A program made the translations under genes and the position numbers. A stretch of 64,000 nt of DNA, from positions 4,898,001-4,962,000 of the forward strand of contig NC_052393.1 in NCBI RefSeq assembly GCF_009389715.1, given 5' to 3'. The notes under the pieces are model-generated. The model did not search any database and had not been told where the DNA came from. It was given only the letters and a program-made list of their open reading frames with translations. Shown here piece by piece: positions 34,635-46,800 of this stretch. Position 1 is the first letter of the stretch. Each line of letters starts with the position of its first letter. This DNA comes from Phoenix dactylifera. Its lineage: Eukaryota > Streptophyta > Magnoliopsida > Arecales > Arecaceae.

Positions 34635-37347
34635 ATGGCCTCTTCCAAGAATCTCTTGAAGGACGTCCCCAAGCCTCTTTTCCAGTCCTTCCTGTTTGGG
34701 ATCGCAACCTGCTTCACATCCTGCCTACTGTTAGCGCTCTTCTCCTTCATCATCTTCCTCGGCCGCCACCCTCAGACTTTGGTGTTACGCCCCCGGGTCC
34801 TCATAGGCGCTGGCTCGCCACCTTTTATTCCTTCAAACACTTCTGAGAATGGCACGAATGCCACCAAAGTCCTTAATTCTTCTTCCACTTTCCTCCCTTC
34901 TGCTGCTCCCAAGATCCTCTCCGGCGTCATTCAAGACCTTAACCTCCTCAAGAACCAGAAGTGGAACATGGGGAGTTGGGTGGAGGGTGGGCATGGGGAC
35001 TTGGCCTCTTGTGATCTCTTTGATGGGAGATGGGTGGCTGATGACTTGAGCCCCAATTACTCACCGGGGACATGTCCGTTCATTGACAATGCCTTCGACT
35101 GCTTCGGCAATGGCCGCGCCGATTTGAACTACATGAAACTCCGGTGGCAGCCTAAGGGCTGCAGGATACCAAGGTCTGGAATCTCCTCCATTTTCTTTCA
35201 CTTCTTGCATTGAATTCTGGCGTTGGTGCCGTTTGGGTTGTTGCTTTTCTTTGTCATTTTAGTTTCTGTCTTTCTTGTAATCAGTTTTGATTAATGTGGG
35301 TTTCTTCTTTCTGGTGAATATATATATATATATATATATATAGGGTTCTCTTTATGCTTCTGAAAACAATGTCTTCAGAACTACTAACAGTTCTTGGATG
35401 GAATTCTGGCAAAAGAATTGTACTTTTGATTTTTTTCTCAAGTAATTGGAGCCTGTCGACATGGGAAGTGGAAATGTTTTAACTTTGGTTTACTGCTGAA
35501 TCTGTCATTTGGGCAGTTACTATTATATATCAATTGCCTAGTACTTGCCCTGCTTGAAGTCAAGCTAGAGATTCTGAATGAAATTTCTTTGCTATAGTTT
35601 GAATTTTTCTCACCAGCTTTGAAATCTATATTCTTAGGCTGGAAGGGAAGAGAATGCTGGAATTGTTGAGGGGGAAGAGGCTGGTGTTTGCCGGGGATTC
35701 GCTGAATCGGAATATGTGGGAGTCACTGGTCTGCATCCTGAGAAACTCTCTGCGAGACAAGCGACGGGTATTCGAGATAGCAGGCAGGACGGAGTTTCGA
35801 ACCAATAATTCGTATGCTGTTAGGTTCATCGTAAGCATATTTGTGCATATGCTCATAACTCTATAGTGATTACAGAGACTATAAGATGAAAGATTTCATC
35901 ACATTGCACATTGTCATTGTCATGCAGCACTACATTTACTTGATTTTGTATTTTGGAAGCATAGGATTATAACTGTTCGATCGAGTTCTTTCGATCGCCA
36001 TTTCTTGTGCAACCATGGGCAAGAGTGGATGCAAAGGGACGGCGGAGGGAGACACTTCGACTTGATTTGATCGAAGAATCATCTTCAAAGTTCGAAGATG
36101 CCGATGTGATTGTATTTAACTCAGGGCACTGGTGGACACATGAGAAAACCTCCAAAGGGTAATGCATGAATATTTCCAACAGCTTCTAGAATTCTAAGTT
36201 CACTTTGAAAGACATAAAGCAACTTCATTTGGTTATGCATATCTGTATGTCTGTGACCTTCATGCAGGAAGGAAAAAGATTATTACTTTCTATTTTCCTC
36301 AACCTAACTGGACTACAACATGGTTTCTTTTTCCTATGATCAATCGATCATTTAAATAAAACTGTTCAGGTAGTAGTCAGCACTGGATTTTAGTACTTCA
36401 TGATTTCTTTTCCTTTTTTTTTTTTTTTGTTGATTGGTTGAACCCTCCAAATTGAAGCTGGCTAATTAAACAGTCCACATTGAATTATTTGTTATGATTG
36501 CAGCAACAGTTTCTGCTGAATTCCAGGGTAACTGAAAAAATAAATGCTGCACACCAGAATTATTACCATTTAGTGGTGTTAAAGAAACAAGTGATCCGGA
36601 AAGAGAATAGAGTAGTAACTGACCTCGGAGGTCTTTGCAACGGTCTCAAGTTTTTTAAATCACGTAAATGGTTGCTCCCATGGAAATTGTTTTGAACCTC
36701 GGAATAATAAGAGAACTTGGTTTCTTAGCCCAACCTAGCACCTAAATTTCATGTCTTGCTGCTAACTTCCAAAGTTTTAGCAGGAAGAATTACTACGAGG
36801 AAGATGGTCATGTGTACCCCCAGCTGAGAGCAGCAGAGGCTTACGGGAAGGCGATGAGAACATGGGCGAGATGGATCGACACACATATCGACTCAAAACG
36901 AACTCGGGTCTTCTTCCGGGGTTACTCCAGCTCTCATTTCAGGCAAGTCTGATTCACCGGTTTATCCTAACAATTGTAGAACACGAGAGCTGAAGTCAGG
37001 TTCTCTGCAGCGGCGGCCGGCGGTGGAGCTCAGGCGGGACCTGCGATGGAGAGACCCTTCCAATTACCAATGACAAGCACCTAGCAAAGTACCCGGCCCT
37101 GATGCAAATCCTCGGGTCGGTGATCAAAGAGATGAGAACGCCTGTTCTGTATCTCAACATCACAAGAATGACGGATTACCGTAAGGATGCTCATCCTTCA
37201 GTGTACCGCCAGCCCGCGGCACAGAGGAAGCCTGGAGCGGTGCAGGACTGCAGCCACTGGTGCCTCCCTGGCGTCCCTGATGCATGGAATGAGCTCCTGT
37301 ATGCAATGCTTTTGAGGGGCTCAGGTGGAGAGACCAGAAGCAGCTAA
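34635..37347 (+). CDS. Trichome birefringence-like (TBL/DUF231) O-acetyltransferase
   Basis: Exons 34635-35173, 35638-35830, 35965-36158, 36784-36942 and 37011-37347 join to 473 aa. Seen: a short basic N-terminus and a single membrane span at about residues 15-43, the type II Golgi topology of the family; a TBL domain start with CDLFDGRWV and an SPGTCPFID block; the GDS motif [13 protein letters not shown] with the serine at 201; [13 protein letters not shown] after the last intron; and the C-terminal DCSHWCLPG with D441 and H444. GDS serine and DxxH form the catalytic set of these enzymes. Known of the family: they acetylate xylan, mannan, xyloglucan or pectin in the Golgi. Which polymer this one uses cannot be read from sequence. 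The fourth intron (36943-37010, 68 nt) begins GC rather than GT. A TRIM lies just upstream. Confidence 0.94.
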
Positions 37348-37439
37348 CACTGATGCATGCTGATCATGGAGTTGAGACAAAATGACTGGAGTCTATAGAT
37401 GGTCTAATCTCCTTCTCTTTGCACCATAAGAAATCCATG

Positions 37440-37532
37440 ACATTGCCGATGCTTTTTAATATGTATACCGCTGCTTAGTATCGGTAGTTTTGTTTCCGAT
37501 ACTTTCAAAAGCATTGCAAAAGCATCGGCAAT
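37440..37532. repeat. Hairpin-forming repeat just downstream of the TBL stop
   Basis: CATTGCCGATGCTTTT on the left is mirrored by AAAAGCATCGGCAATG on the right. A second nested pair, AGTATCGGTAG and CCGATACT, lies between them. It begins about 93 bp after the stop codon, so it may be in the 3' UTR. The word GCATCGGCAA resembles sequence at about 56780-56840, suggesting a dispersed CACTA-type or MITE fragment. Confidence 0.6.
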
Positions 37533-38552
37533 GTAAGCATCACGCTTTTGATTTATAAGGAGCTAAAAGATTACAGTGAATCATGAACTTTTGCCTTACA
37601 TGAAGAGTGCCCATATATGTTTTTTTTTTTTTGTTTTTTTGTTTTTACTTTGGACTGCTGTATGTTTAAGACATGAAGAAACTTCTACTGTGTCTGGAAG
37701 TGGTGAAAGTTCGGCAACCTGTGATGATGATGTTGTTTGTGTTTATCTTCACCTCTCATCGACAAAAGGAGAGAGAAATGAGAAGACCAAGAGGACCAAG
37801 GACAGATCGAAGGTGTGATGCAGGGAGAGGGAGGCACAAGTTTAAGGTTTGCGACTTCTATACTATGAAAAATCAAGGTTAATAACTGGAGTTGGATTTG
37901 AAATTTGAGGGGAAAAGAATTATTTATGTATTTTAAGTCCATGGCACTCATGTTATAGCATTATTGTTGCACCAAGACGTGAACTCAAATTTAGAAACTG
38001 AAAATTTGGAAAATAAGTAAGATTTAACACCACCACCAGATGGAAATTGGAATGCCGACTCCAATCTCGCTTGTGTATTCGCTTCTCCGTAGCATCCCGG
38101 GATCTCACGAAGATGGAGCTCGTAAACACAAAAATCGATTTCTAAATCCTCTTTTTCCCAGCAGGATTTGACAATTCCAACGATGATGGAGCGCGGGGCT
38201 CTCGAGCACAAGACTAGTCAAAACGGATAGAGTCATAGAGAGGTTCCAGGAGATGGCCTGCAACCAAACGAGCCCCAGAGAGAGCAGGACGTCGTGGAAA
38301 TGGCCACTGGATGCATCATCACCTCGTATGAAAGAAGTTTCATATGTGGCCAATTCCTTTCTCACGCAAGAGTTATTCATATGGTAGACCCACTCTGTTG
38401 GTCTTTCTTTTTATCAAATTTCCTATCGAGTGTCAGTTCCTGTGACTGGAGTAGTAAGCTTTCTACGTAAAATTTATTATCATTAAGAGGGACGTAAATG
38501 GTGTGCATACGTGAAGGAATATTTTATTGCCAATGACTTTTCTTGGTCTTTA
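37533..38552. other. TBL 3' flank, nothing recognised
   Basis: No gene is supported. Short open frames on both strands lack similarity. A T-rich run lies near 37620-37645. Confidence 0.4.
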
Positions 38553-39032
38553 GGGCTCGTTTGGTTCGCAGGAAAGGAAGGGGGGAAGTGTGGTCAACGA
38601 AAAAGTAATGAAATGCCTCTTGTTTGATTGGAGTTTTCAAAGGAGAGAGATGGGAAAGTTGTATTTTCATGGGAATATGATTCCCACATTTCATGGGAAA
38701 GTCTTTCCCATGAGAAACATGGGAAAGTTACTTTCCCATGAGGTGGGAATCACTCCTTTTTTATTTTTTCCCAAAAAGACCCTTCAGCATTAAAGAAGCA
38801 TTAAAGAGGCATTAAAGACCTAATTTTTATTAAGGGCATAATAGAAATTATACATAACTTTCCTAGGAAAGTGGATGGTCAACCAAACATAAGTACTTTG
38901 GAAATTTGTCACTTTTCCATGGTTAACTAAACATGCCAAAAGTGCTTTCCTAGGTATCCTCTTTCTAGGAATCTGATTCCCAGGAATCATATTCCTAGAA
39001 GGAAAAATACTTCCCGCGAACTAAACGAGCCC
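38553..39032. mobile_element. MITE with GGGCTCGTTTGGTTCGC ends
   Basis: This 480-bp element begins GGGCTCGTTTGGTTCGC and ends GCGAACTAAACGAGCCC, giving 16 of 17 matching terminal inverted bases. It is flanked by TA on both sides (TTA left, TAA right), compatible with a PIF/Harbinger or Tc1-type target. The interior contains several CATGGGAAAG / CTTTCCCATG inverted words. No coding capacity. Confidence 0.75.
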
Positions 39033-40251
39033 TAATAGAACTTGCAGTTGGAAGCAGAAGCACTACAGTTCTATTTGCACGGTAATCGTGACTGCAAGAA
39101 ACATACTTTTGGTTTACATGGCTGTTAGGTGATAAGTGCGAGGGCAATGAACCAAATAGGATGATCCACTTCAAGAACAGTGGGCATAATGCATTAACTC
39201 GTGATATTATATTTAGACAATATTATGTTGTAATAATATATTTATATAATATTATACTTATTTTAGTTGGTATAATGTTGTATTTGTTATTCTACTATGT
39301 TAGTATATTACATTACTTCTTAGATAATACTATTATGGTACGCATGGGCAGATCTAGGGGAGGTTCATAAGTCATAACGAACCATGACCACCTCCCTCCC
39401 TCCCTCCTCTCCTCCACCTCTTCCCCTATATTAATATTTTAAAATTTTAAACCCTGTTTATATATGGAAAGCTCAAAACTAGAACTTACTTTCCTATTGG
39501 TTTATAGAAACCTCCATCCCTTAAATTTTTCTACTATGTTTTCTTTAAAACCCTACATAACTTAGTTTTAAAACATCTTTTTTACTTCTATGCATATGCT
39601 TATGGATGTGCACAAAAAATTCTATTGCAGAAATTAGATACAATTGTAAAAAAATCTAAAGAAGAAATTAACTTTAGATAATTTGGACATATGCAAAAGA
39701 GCACAAACCTCATAAAATCATTATTTTCAGTGAAAAGTGTTAATCAAATTTTAATCAATTTTTTTTGGCTACATAGGGATGACAATCTGCTCTGCTCCAT
39801 CAGGCACACGACCCTTCTCGACCCTAATGGGTGGATTTTACACAAACCTATTTAGAGTCTATGGCAGAACGGGTCTTCATGCTAAAACCTACAGCGGATC
39901 TAGAGTAGTGCGAACAATAGCAATGTCTACCCCAAACTTGACCCCATTATATATAATGCTTGATCATTATGATGTTACGATGATAATAGAGGAGAAAGTA
40001 TGAAGATGCAAGCTTAGTCTTTTCTTTTAATTTTTAATCGATTGCTTTTCTTAATTTAAGAAACATTTGATTCCTAAATTAAAATATTTTTGTTTGTTGT
40101 TTCTATTATTATTCAAAATTTAATTTGTTATGTTTTCTATCTTTGACTCTTATTTTATTTAATGTTATGTGAAGTGAAGAGATTTACTTTTATATTTTAT
40201 TTATTTATTCGACTTGTATGCCCCGTCTAATTCTAACCATCCCATCCTACC
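39033..40251. other. Intergenic DNA, nothing recognised
   Basis: AT-rich DNA without a supportable gene. A patch at about 39770-40000 (GGGATGACAATCTGC style) resembles the dispersed repeat patches at 15110 and 33000, but its ends are unclear. Confidence 0.4.
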
Positions 40252-40256
40252 CTAAG

Positions 40257-41970
40257 GCCATGTTTGGGGGAGCTGTTGGCAGTAGAGCTGTTAGAAGTAG
40301 AGCTGTTGGAAGTAGAGCTGTCTGAAGTAGAGCTGTTATAAAAAGCTGTTTGCTGTTTGGTAACTACATTCGTAAAGTGCTGTGGTACTTTGTTTTGTGT
40401 TTGGTAAACAAACTGAGAAAGTACTTTTGTATGAAAAAATTACCATAAAGGACATTGCATAGTATTATACAACAGAACATAATAAAACATAACATATATT
40501 AATACATAAATATACGATATAGTATAATATTTTTGTAATATAAAATAATATTATTATAATATAGCATAATAGTAATATAATTATTAGAGTAAATTAATAT
40601 TTTGTAATATAACATAATATTAAATTATTTAACATAACATATTAATGTATTATGATATAATGTAATATATATTATATTTATAGTATAATACAATAATAAA
40701 GGTATAAAATATTATAATTATTGGTATAAATTAATTTCTCATAATATAACATAATATTAAATTATTTAAAATAACATATTAATGTATTATAATGTAATGT
40801 AATATATATTATATTTATAGTATAATACAATAATAAAGGTATAAAATATTATAATTATTGGTATAAATTAATTTCTCATAATATAACATAATATTAAATT
40901 ATTTAAAATAACATATTAATGTATTATAATGTAATGTAATATAATATAATATTAATAGTATAATACAATAATAAAGGTATAAAATATTATAATTATTAGT
41001 GTAAATAATTAATAATATTGAAATATATTTATTTATTATCTCATTTTTTCATTCATTCATTCATTTATATAAATAAATATTTATTTATTTATTCTTTTTT
41101 TATTTTTTAAATTTTTTTTTCTTCTCTTTTTTTTTTCCTTTTCTTTTCCTTTTCTTTTTTTTCTTTTTCTTCTTCTCCTTCCTTCCTCTCCCCCGTTCTC
41201 CTTTCTTCTCCTCCCGCGCGGCCGGCGGCGCCGGAAGGGGGCCAGGCCGCCGCGGCCGCGGGAGGGGGCCGGGCTGTGGCCGGCGACGGCCGTGGGAGGG
41301 GCCAGATCGTGGCCGGGCCGTGGCGGCCGCGTGAGGGGCCGGGTCGTGGCCGGGCCGTGGGAAGTTCTCTCCTCCCGCGAGGCCGATAATGCCGGGCTGG
41401 GCCGTGGCGGACGCGGGAGGGGGCGGGTCATGACCGCCGGCGGCCGCAGAAAGGGGGAGGGCGCCCCCTTCTTCTTCCTGTTCTTCGGCCCCTCCCCACC
41501 GTGGAATCTCCTTTTTCGGCACCGTCCCTTTTCGTGACGGGGACATCGTCGCCGGCGGCGGCCGCGGGAAGAGGAAGACCACCCGTCTTCCTCTTCTTCG
41601 GCACCTCCCCACCATGGGGGCGGGGGAGAGGGAGGGGGTGCGACGGCGGGGCAGAGGGAGAGGGTGCGGCGGCGGAGGAGAGGGAGTGGGGTTGGGTGGG
41701 AGAGGAAGAGACGGTGAGAAAGAGGTTTTGGGGAGTAATTTTTTTTTAATTGGGGGTATTTTGGTCAAAAATACAGCTTTCCGAAAAAGCTGAAAACAGC
41801 ATTTTCGGAAAGCTCCAAATTGGAGCTTCCCCCCAAAAGCTGTTTTCAGCTTCCCGCAAAAGCTGAAACAGCTTTTCGAAAAATTTACCAAACATCATTT
41901 TTTAGCTAAAAGTACTTTTGGAGGGCCAGAAAGTGCTTTTTGGCCCTCCAAAAGCTCCCCCAAACAGGGC
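40257..41970. mobile_element. 1.7-kb non-autonomous terminal-inverted-repeat element
   Basis: The ends are inverted copies of GCC(A/C)TGTTTGGGGGAGCT, with one mismatch over 18 bases, and CTAAG flanks both sides (40252-40256 and 41971-41975). Inside are, in order, AGAGCTGTT-type short repeats, an AT-rich block with about three copies of a 137-bp tandem unit (about 40594-41010), a CT-rich stretch, a GC-rich island (about 41210-41720) and subterminal AAGCTGAAAACAGC words. The 263-codon minus frame (41100-41891) is low-complexity Pro/Arg/Lys sequence without a domain. The superfamily is uncertain. Confidence 0.7.
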
Positions 41971-41975
41971 CTAAG

Positions 41976-43854
41976 ACAGGTATGAGGCGAGTATGGATAC
42001 GTGCTTTCCTAGCAAAAAGAGTACAAGAAATAACCAATCTAAGCCATACCAACCCTGCCGCCATCTCTATGGTTGCATGTATACATACGGGCCCTCCCAA
42101 GCATTAAATCCTAACTTCACCTTGATAGCATGCATTAATTCCTACAAAGAGCTTTGGTAGGTGCTTTCTCTCGTTTTCCACCAATTCAATTTCGGAAGCT
42201 TGAACAAGGGTTGGAGGCTCAACAAATACATCACATCAAGGGGAATCCTCCATAGACATTAGGGTGGCTTTGGAATGGAGCCCGATTCCCTTCAATTTAG
42301 TAAAACTAGAACCGATTTTAGTAAAGAAAAGCTCCATCAAATCCTTCAAGATCTAGAAAATGAGGGCACAAATAGGATGCGAGTTTTTTGATTTATTAGG
42401 TGTATTCATACACACACTATATAAAGAATCTGCCTAAGGGAAAAAAAAAAAGAAGGATGCGAGCGTGCTCATGCAGAGAGAGAGGATGGAGATTCCCACC
42501 CCTCAAGCTTCAAGCTGGATGGTATCAATATATTGAACATCTACAATAATGTCTTTTCTTTGGGGAACAAGGGAGAGTACTATCAAATTTGCCGAAATCA
42601 AATATACTGGAATAGAAGCACCATATACTATCTCAATCTATTGGGACAAAGATTGCAATCTGAAGGGCAAGCAAAACACCGAACTTCCATGAAATGTCCA
42701 ACAAATCCATTTCTCAAGAAGTAAACTGTACTCTCCCCCTATAAGATCACCTTGAAAAAATATATATGCATTTCTAACTTGTAAAATCTTGTTACATTTT
42801 TATTCTTGGTAAAAGGTAAAAAACACAGAGCCGATGCAAGATATTTCAGAATCACTATAAGTGCAAGTATGGTGAGAAAATTTGAACATATCACTTATTA
42901 TTAACTTCTCTCATCACCTGAGTGTCCAAGGTCAGTTTGATAAATCCCACATTACAAGATCCTTAATGTTTTCAATACTGAACAATAACATGTAACATGC
43001 ATTGAAAACGAAGAAACTAGTCAAGTAAACTTTGTGATTTATCATTGCCACATATTTCCCCTATTGCATATTCTGCACTAATGCTAAATTCTGATTTATT
43101 TTTAAATCAGAAGAGCTTAACTAACTTTTTTCTTTTAAGAACTACATAGAAGAACTAAGGTTACTTCTTTTTTTTCAAATGAAAAATTTTCACATAATTG
43201 TTTTATCTTTCCTTGATTTTTCTTTTGTTTTATATGCCATAATTTGCACAGTAAGTCCAACAAGTTTAAATTAAATGGCTCGTATTAGAAAAAAACAGAA
43301 TGTTTCATCAATATATATTGCCAATGTTTAAACCTAGATGTATTTAGAAAATGATATAATTGGGTCCTTGACTATTCAAACAAAAATCTGCAGAAACAAC
43401 TAGATATCAAGTGTTTACATTATTTTCCTGTCAGCAAAAACAACAAAACTAAATCTAGCATTAATCATGATATAAAAAATATCTGCTTTAAATCCTTCAA
43501 GTTCCTCTGCAAGATGAATGTAGAAGTTGATATATACTTGGATTCATCTTACTCTCCCCTTAACAAGAACAGTTAATGACTGGAGTTTCATAAAGCTGGC
43601 CTTAATATGTTTCCACATGCATCTGCATGGACAAGGGGAATGCAACTCAGTTAATTACTGGCGATATTGAAAACCATGGGGGAATCATATGGTAGAACAT
43701 ATACTTAAATTTAAGAAATTGGTTTAAACAAGAGGAATTCACAAGGTAAACATATCAACAGGATCGAATCCACTAGAAGATTGTTTACAACAAAAAAGGT
43801 AAATGCTTACCATGACCTATCAACTAAATATTCAAAATTTGGAAATTTGTCTGT
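41976..43854. other. Intergenic DNA downstream of the PAGM gene
   Basis: No gene is supported. The part next to 43854 should hold the 3' UTR of the minus-strand mutase gene. Confidence 0.4.
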
Positions 43855-46800
43855 TTAAGCCAATTGGTGAGGACTGCAAAACCCAAGAAAGTGATCAACA
43901 TGTTGCGCCACAGAGTGGGCAAGACCATCAGCAGCTTCCTGTGTGGATGCCTCAGCATAAACACGTATTATATCCTCTGTACCAGATGGTCGGATAAAAC
44001 ATCGCCCTCGATTGTACTTGGCTGCAATAAGTTCCAGCAAAGAAAGTGCCATAAATCAGTAAGTGTGATTTATTTGTTAAACAGAACTTAGGATAGTAAT
44101 CATGAAAATCTCCTAATATTTAGTCAAATGGGTTAAAGAGTATACTAATTAGGTAGGAATTTTCATATAAGATCCAAAGATAGATAAAATAATCATTCCA
44201 TATACAGGCAACCAGAGGTACTTCCAGACATGCACATCCTTACCAGTCTCAGCATCTATCACTTCTTGCAGTCCCAATGGTTTCACAACCTGTGTTTCTG
44301 CATTTGCTGTGACTACAGCGCTTCTATCTGCAACTTTTACCTGAGTAAAAAAGAATCAAAAAAATCAGTGAACCCACAAATGTCAAAAAAAAACATTGTT
44401 TCAAACAAATCTCCTGTTGAAACCAAATAAACATTATAAAATGTCTGATTAAATCTTATACAGAGAAAGTGTGGCTAATTTGATGTTGGATGCACCCTTA
44501 CAAAAAAAGGACATAGAAGACAGAGCTTAGAAGATCGAGCTAACTTCAACGTTTTAATAAGTTATAGCTGGGCTTCTTATTAAAAGGCATGGACCGAAGG
44601 TAAAATTGCTGGTTTAGTTTATTTGTAACACCATAGAAGGATCAACTTATCAGGCATGATGCTTGATTTATTTTGATATGAATGTGGAACGAGACAATTT
44701 ACAGATAGAGATCTATTTCTACATTTTTAAATCTGTAAAGGAATATTTTAACAAGAAGAGCAACTCTTGTTTGGTACATATTAGGCACTATACACGATGA
44801 AGTTTCACTCAAATATCTAGATCTCCAGATCATGCAGTGCTGTAAGTTACAGATTCTTCAGATCAGTATAAAAAATCACAAGTTTGGATTTTTCTGTGAG
44901 GGCTTAGTAGATAATCTGTGAGGGAGAGCTTTGGCACAACGGTAAGGTTTCTTCACTATGACCTGGAGGTCATGGGTTCGAAACAAGAAAACACCCCCTC
45001 CGCATGCAGGGGTAAGGCGGGAGCATTGTGCATTGAGCTACCCTTTACTAGTTGATAACAATCTGTCTGCAAAAGCAGTTACTTATTTCAAAATTAAAAT
45101 TAGAACTGTAGATTCAAAATAGATTCACAATCCTTCAAATTTAGCTTCAATTCTAAAATACTCCATACCAATCATAAGCCCAATTTAAATCCTCATTAAA
45201 ATTTAACTCCTTAGTATAATCAGAGACATCCTACCCTTATCCCATACCTAAAGATTACTAATAACTAAATCACTTCAATTTACCAACTTAATCTAATAGC
45301 AAAATCCGTGTCCATAGGAGATGAAAATTGATCTTGTACCATCTTCTCATTTATATATATGAATATGAATTCAATCAACAATACAATATGAACCCCACCA
45401 CCCCAAAAAATGCCCCAACCAAAACCACAAAACCAAAAGCAGAAGGAAACTAGGAAGAAAGCCATCCAATCAAATCTAGATGGATCTTAATATGGACATA
45501 AAATACATAGATACCTTAGAGAATATTAAAATTATGGTTGGCATCACAAACATTGCTTGGAAATCAGAAATTAACAACTGATGGAGTTCATTCTAGGTAA
45601 AGAAGAAAAGAATTTTAGTTGCCCAACAACGAAATGTCATGCAAGGGAAGTATATCAATAATCTCAACTATCATGCAGCAAATAAGCAGAGTAGTTGACA
45701 ACTTCATCCAACAAAAAGAAAAAGTGTCAGGCACATCAACCAGCAGAAATGGCAGGCATAGAAACAAATTGATCTATTAGCTGGTAAAGTGGGGAAATTT
45801 TTGAAACATTGCTCATTACAAATATTTTTAGTTTCGATAAAAGGGATTAATTGTTAAATTTTATTCAGTTTATCAAAATTCACACGTAACTGTACAGTTC
45901 ACTAATAGAATTAGTAACATGTAAGGGGAGAAAAAACAATTACCAATAGGATAAGTTTTGTCTTCTTGAATTTGAACTGTCATCTACAATCACAGAAAAT
46001 CTAGTGTGACTGATATCTTTCTGTCTAGACGCATAGGCATTGTAAAATTGTAATATAACTGCTGGATATTATTAATTATTTTGTGGATTTCCATGTTAAG
46101 TAGAATCGAATTCAGTCTATGTATCTACAAGTGGGTGTATTCAAGCAAGTCTAGGTTGTGTAAAAATAGCATCATCCAAACAAGCACCCACATAAGCAAC
46201 TTACCTTCAGCTGCCTACTGGGCAGGTCACTGTAAAGTTCACTCCACCTTTGGATTGACCATCCCATATATTGCAGCACAGCCTCCACCAAAAGCAACCC
46301 ACTAAGGGCATCTCCTACTGCTTGATTGATCAATTGACTGACTGCCAACAATCTAAGAGCAGCCTTATGATGCTCCGAACCTAAGAACAACAGTAATGGA
46401 ATTTTAATATTGTCCTGAAATATTAGGCATGCAGGCTAAATATGTTACATAAATTCATGAGTAAACCTGCAGATCCAGAGGCAAGTTCATTGTTCACAGC
46501 CTCCAATCTAGATATAAAATTTTCTGAGAATAGAATAGTTCCGTGCCCATTTGCCTCAAAATATATTCCAATATCATACTCTAAAGCTTTCTTATGCAGA
46601 TATTTTACACCTGTAGGAGTAAATACTACTTCCAGGCCCAGCTGCTTGAGGTAATCTGTTGATGCTCCATTCGCATATGCCGTCTGAACAATGCCAAGTC
46701 TTGCTGGGAATTCTTTGTATAGTTCATTTTCCTTCTGATTAAGAATACTTAATTGTTCCTTGATGAATACTGCAAAGAGAGCTAATATCTTATCTCCATC

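Noticed and set aside
41100..41891. 263-codon minus frame
   Set aside because: Low-complexity Pro/Arg/Lys translation of CT- and GC-rich DNA inside a transposable element, without any domain.
44931..44984. A tRNA gene
   Set aside because: A- and B-box words are present, but no cloverleaf or acceptor stem fits; the following sequence matches a SINE body.
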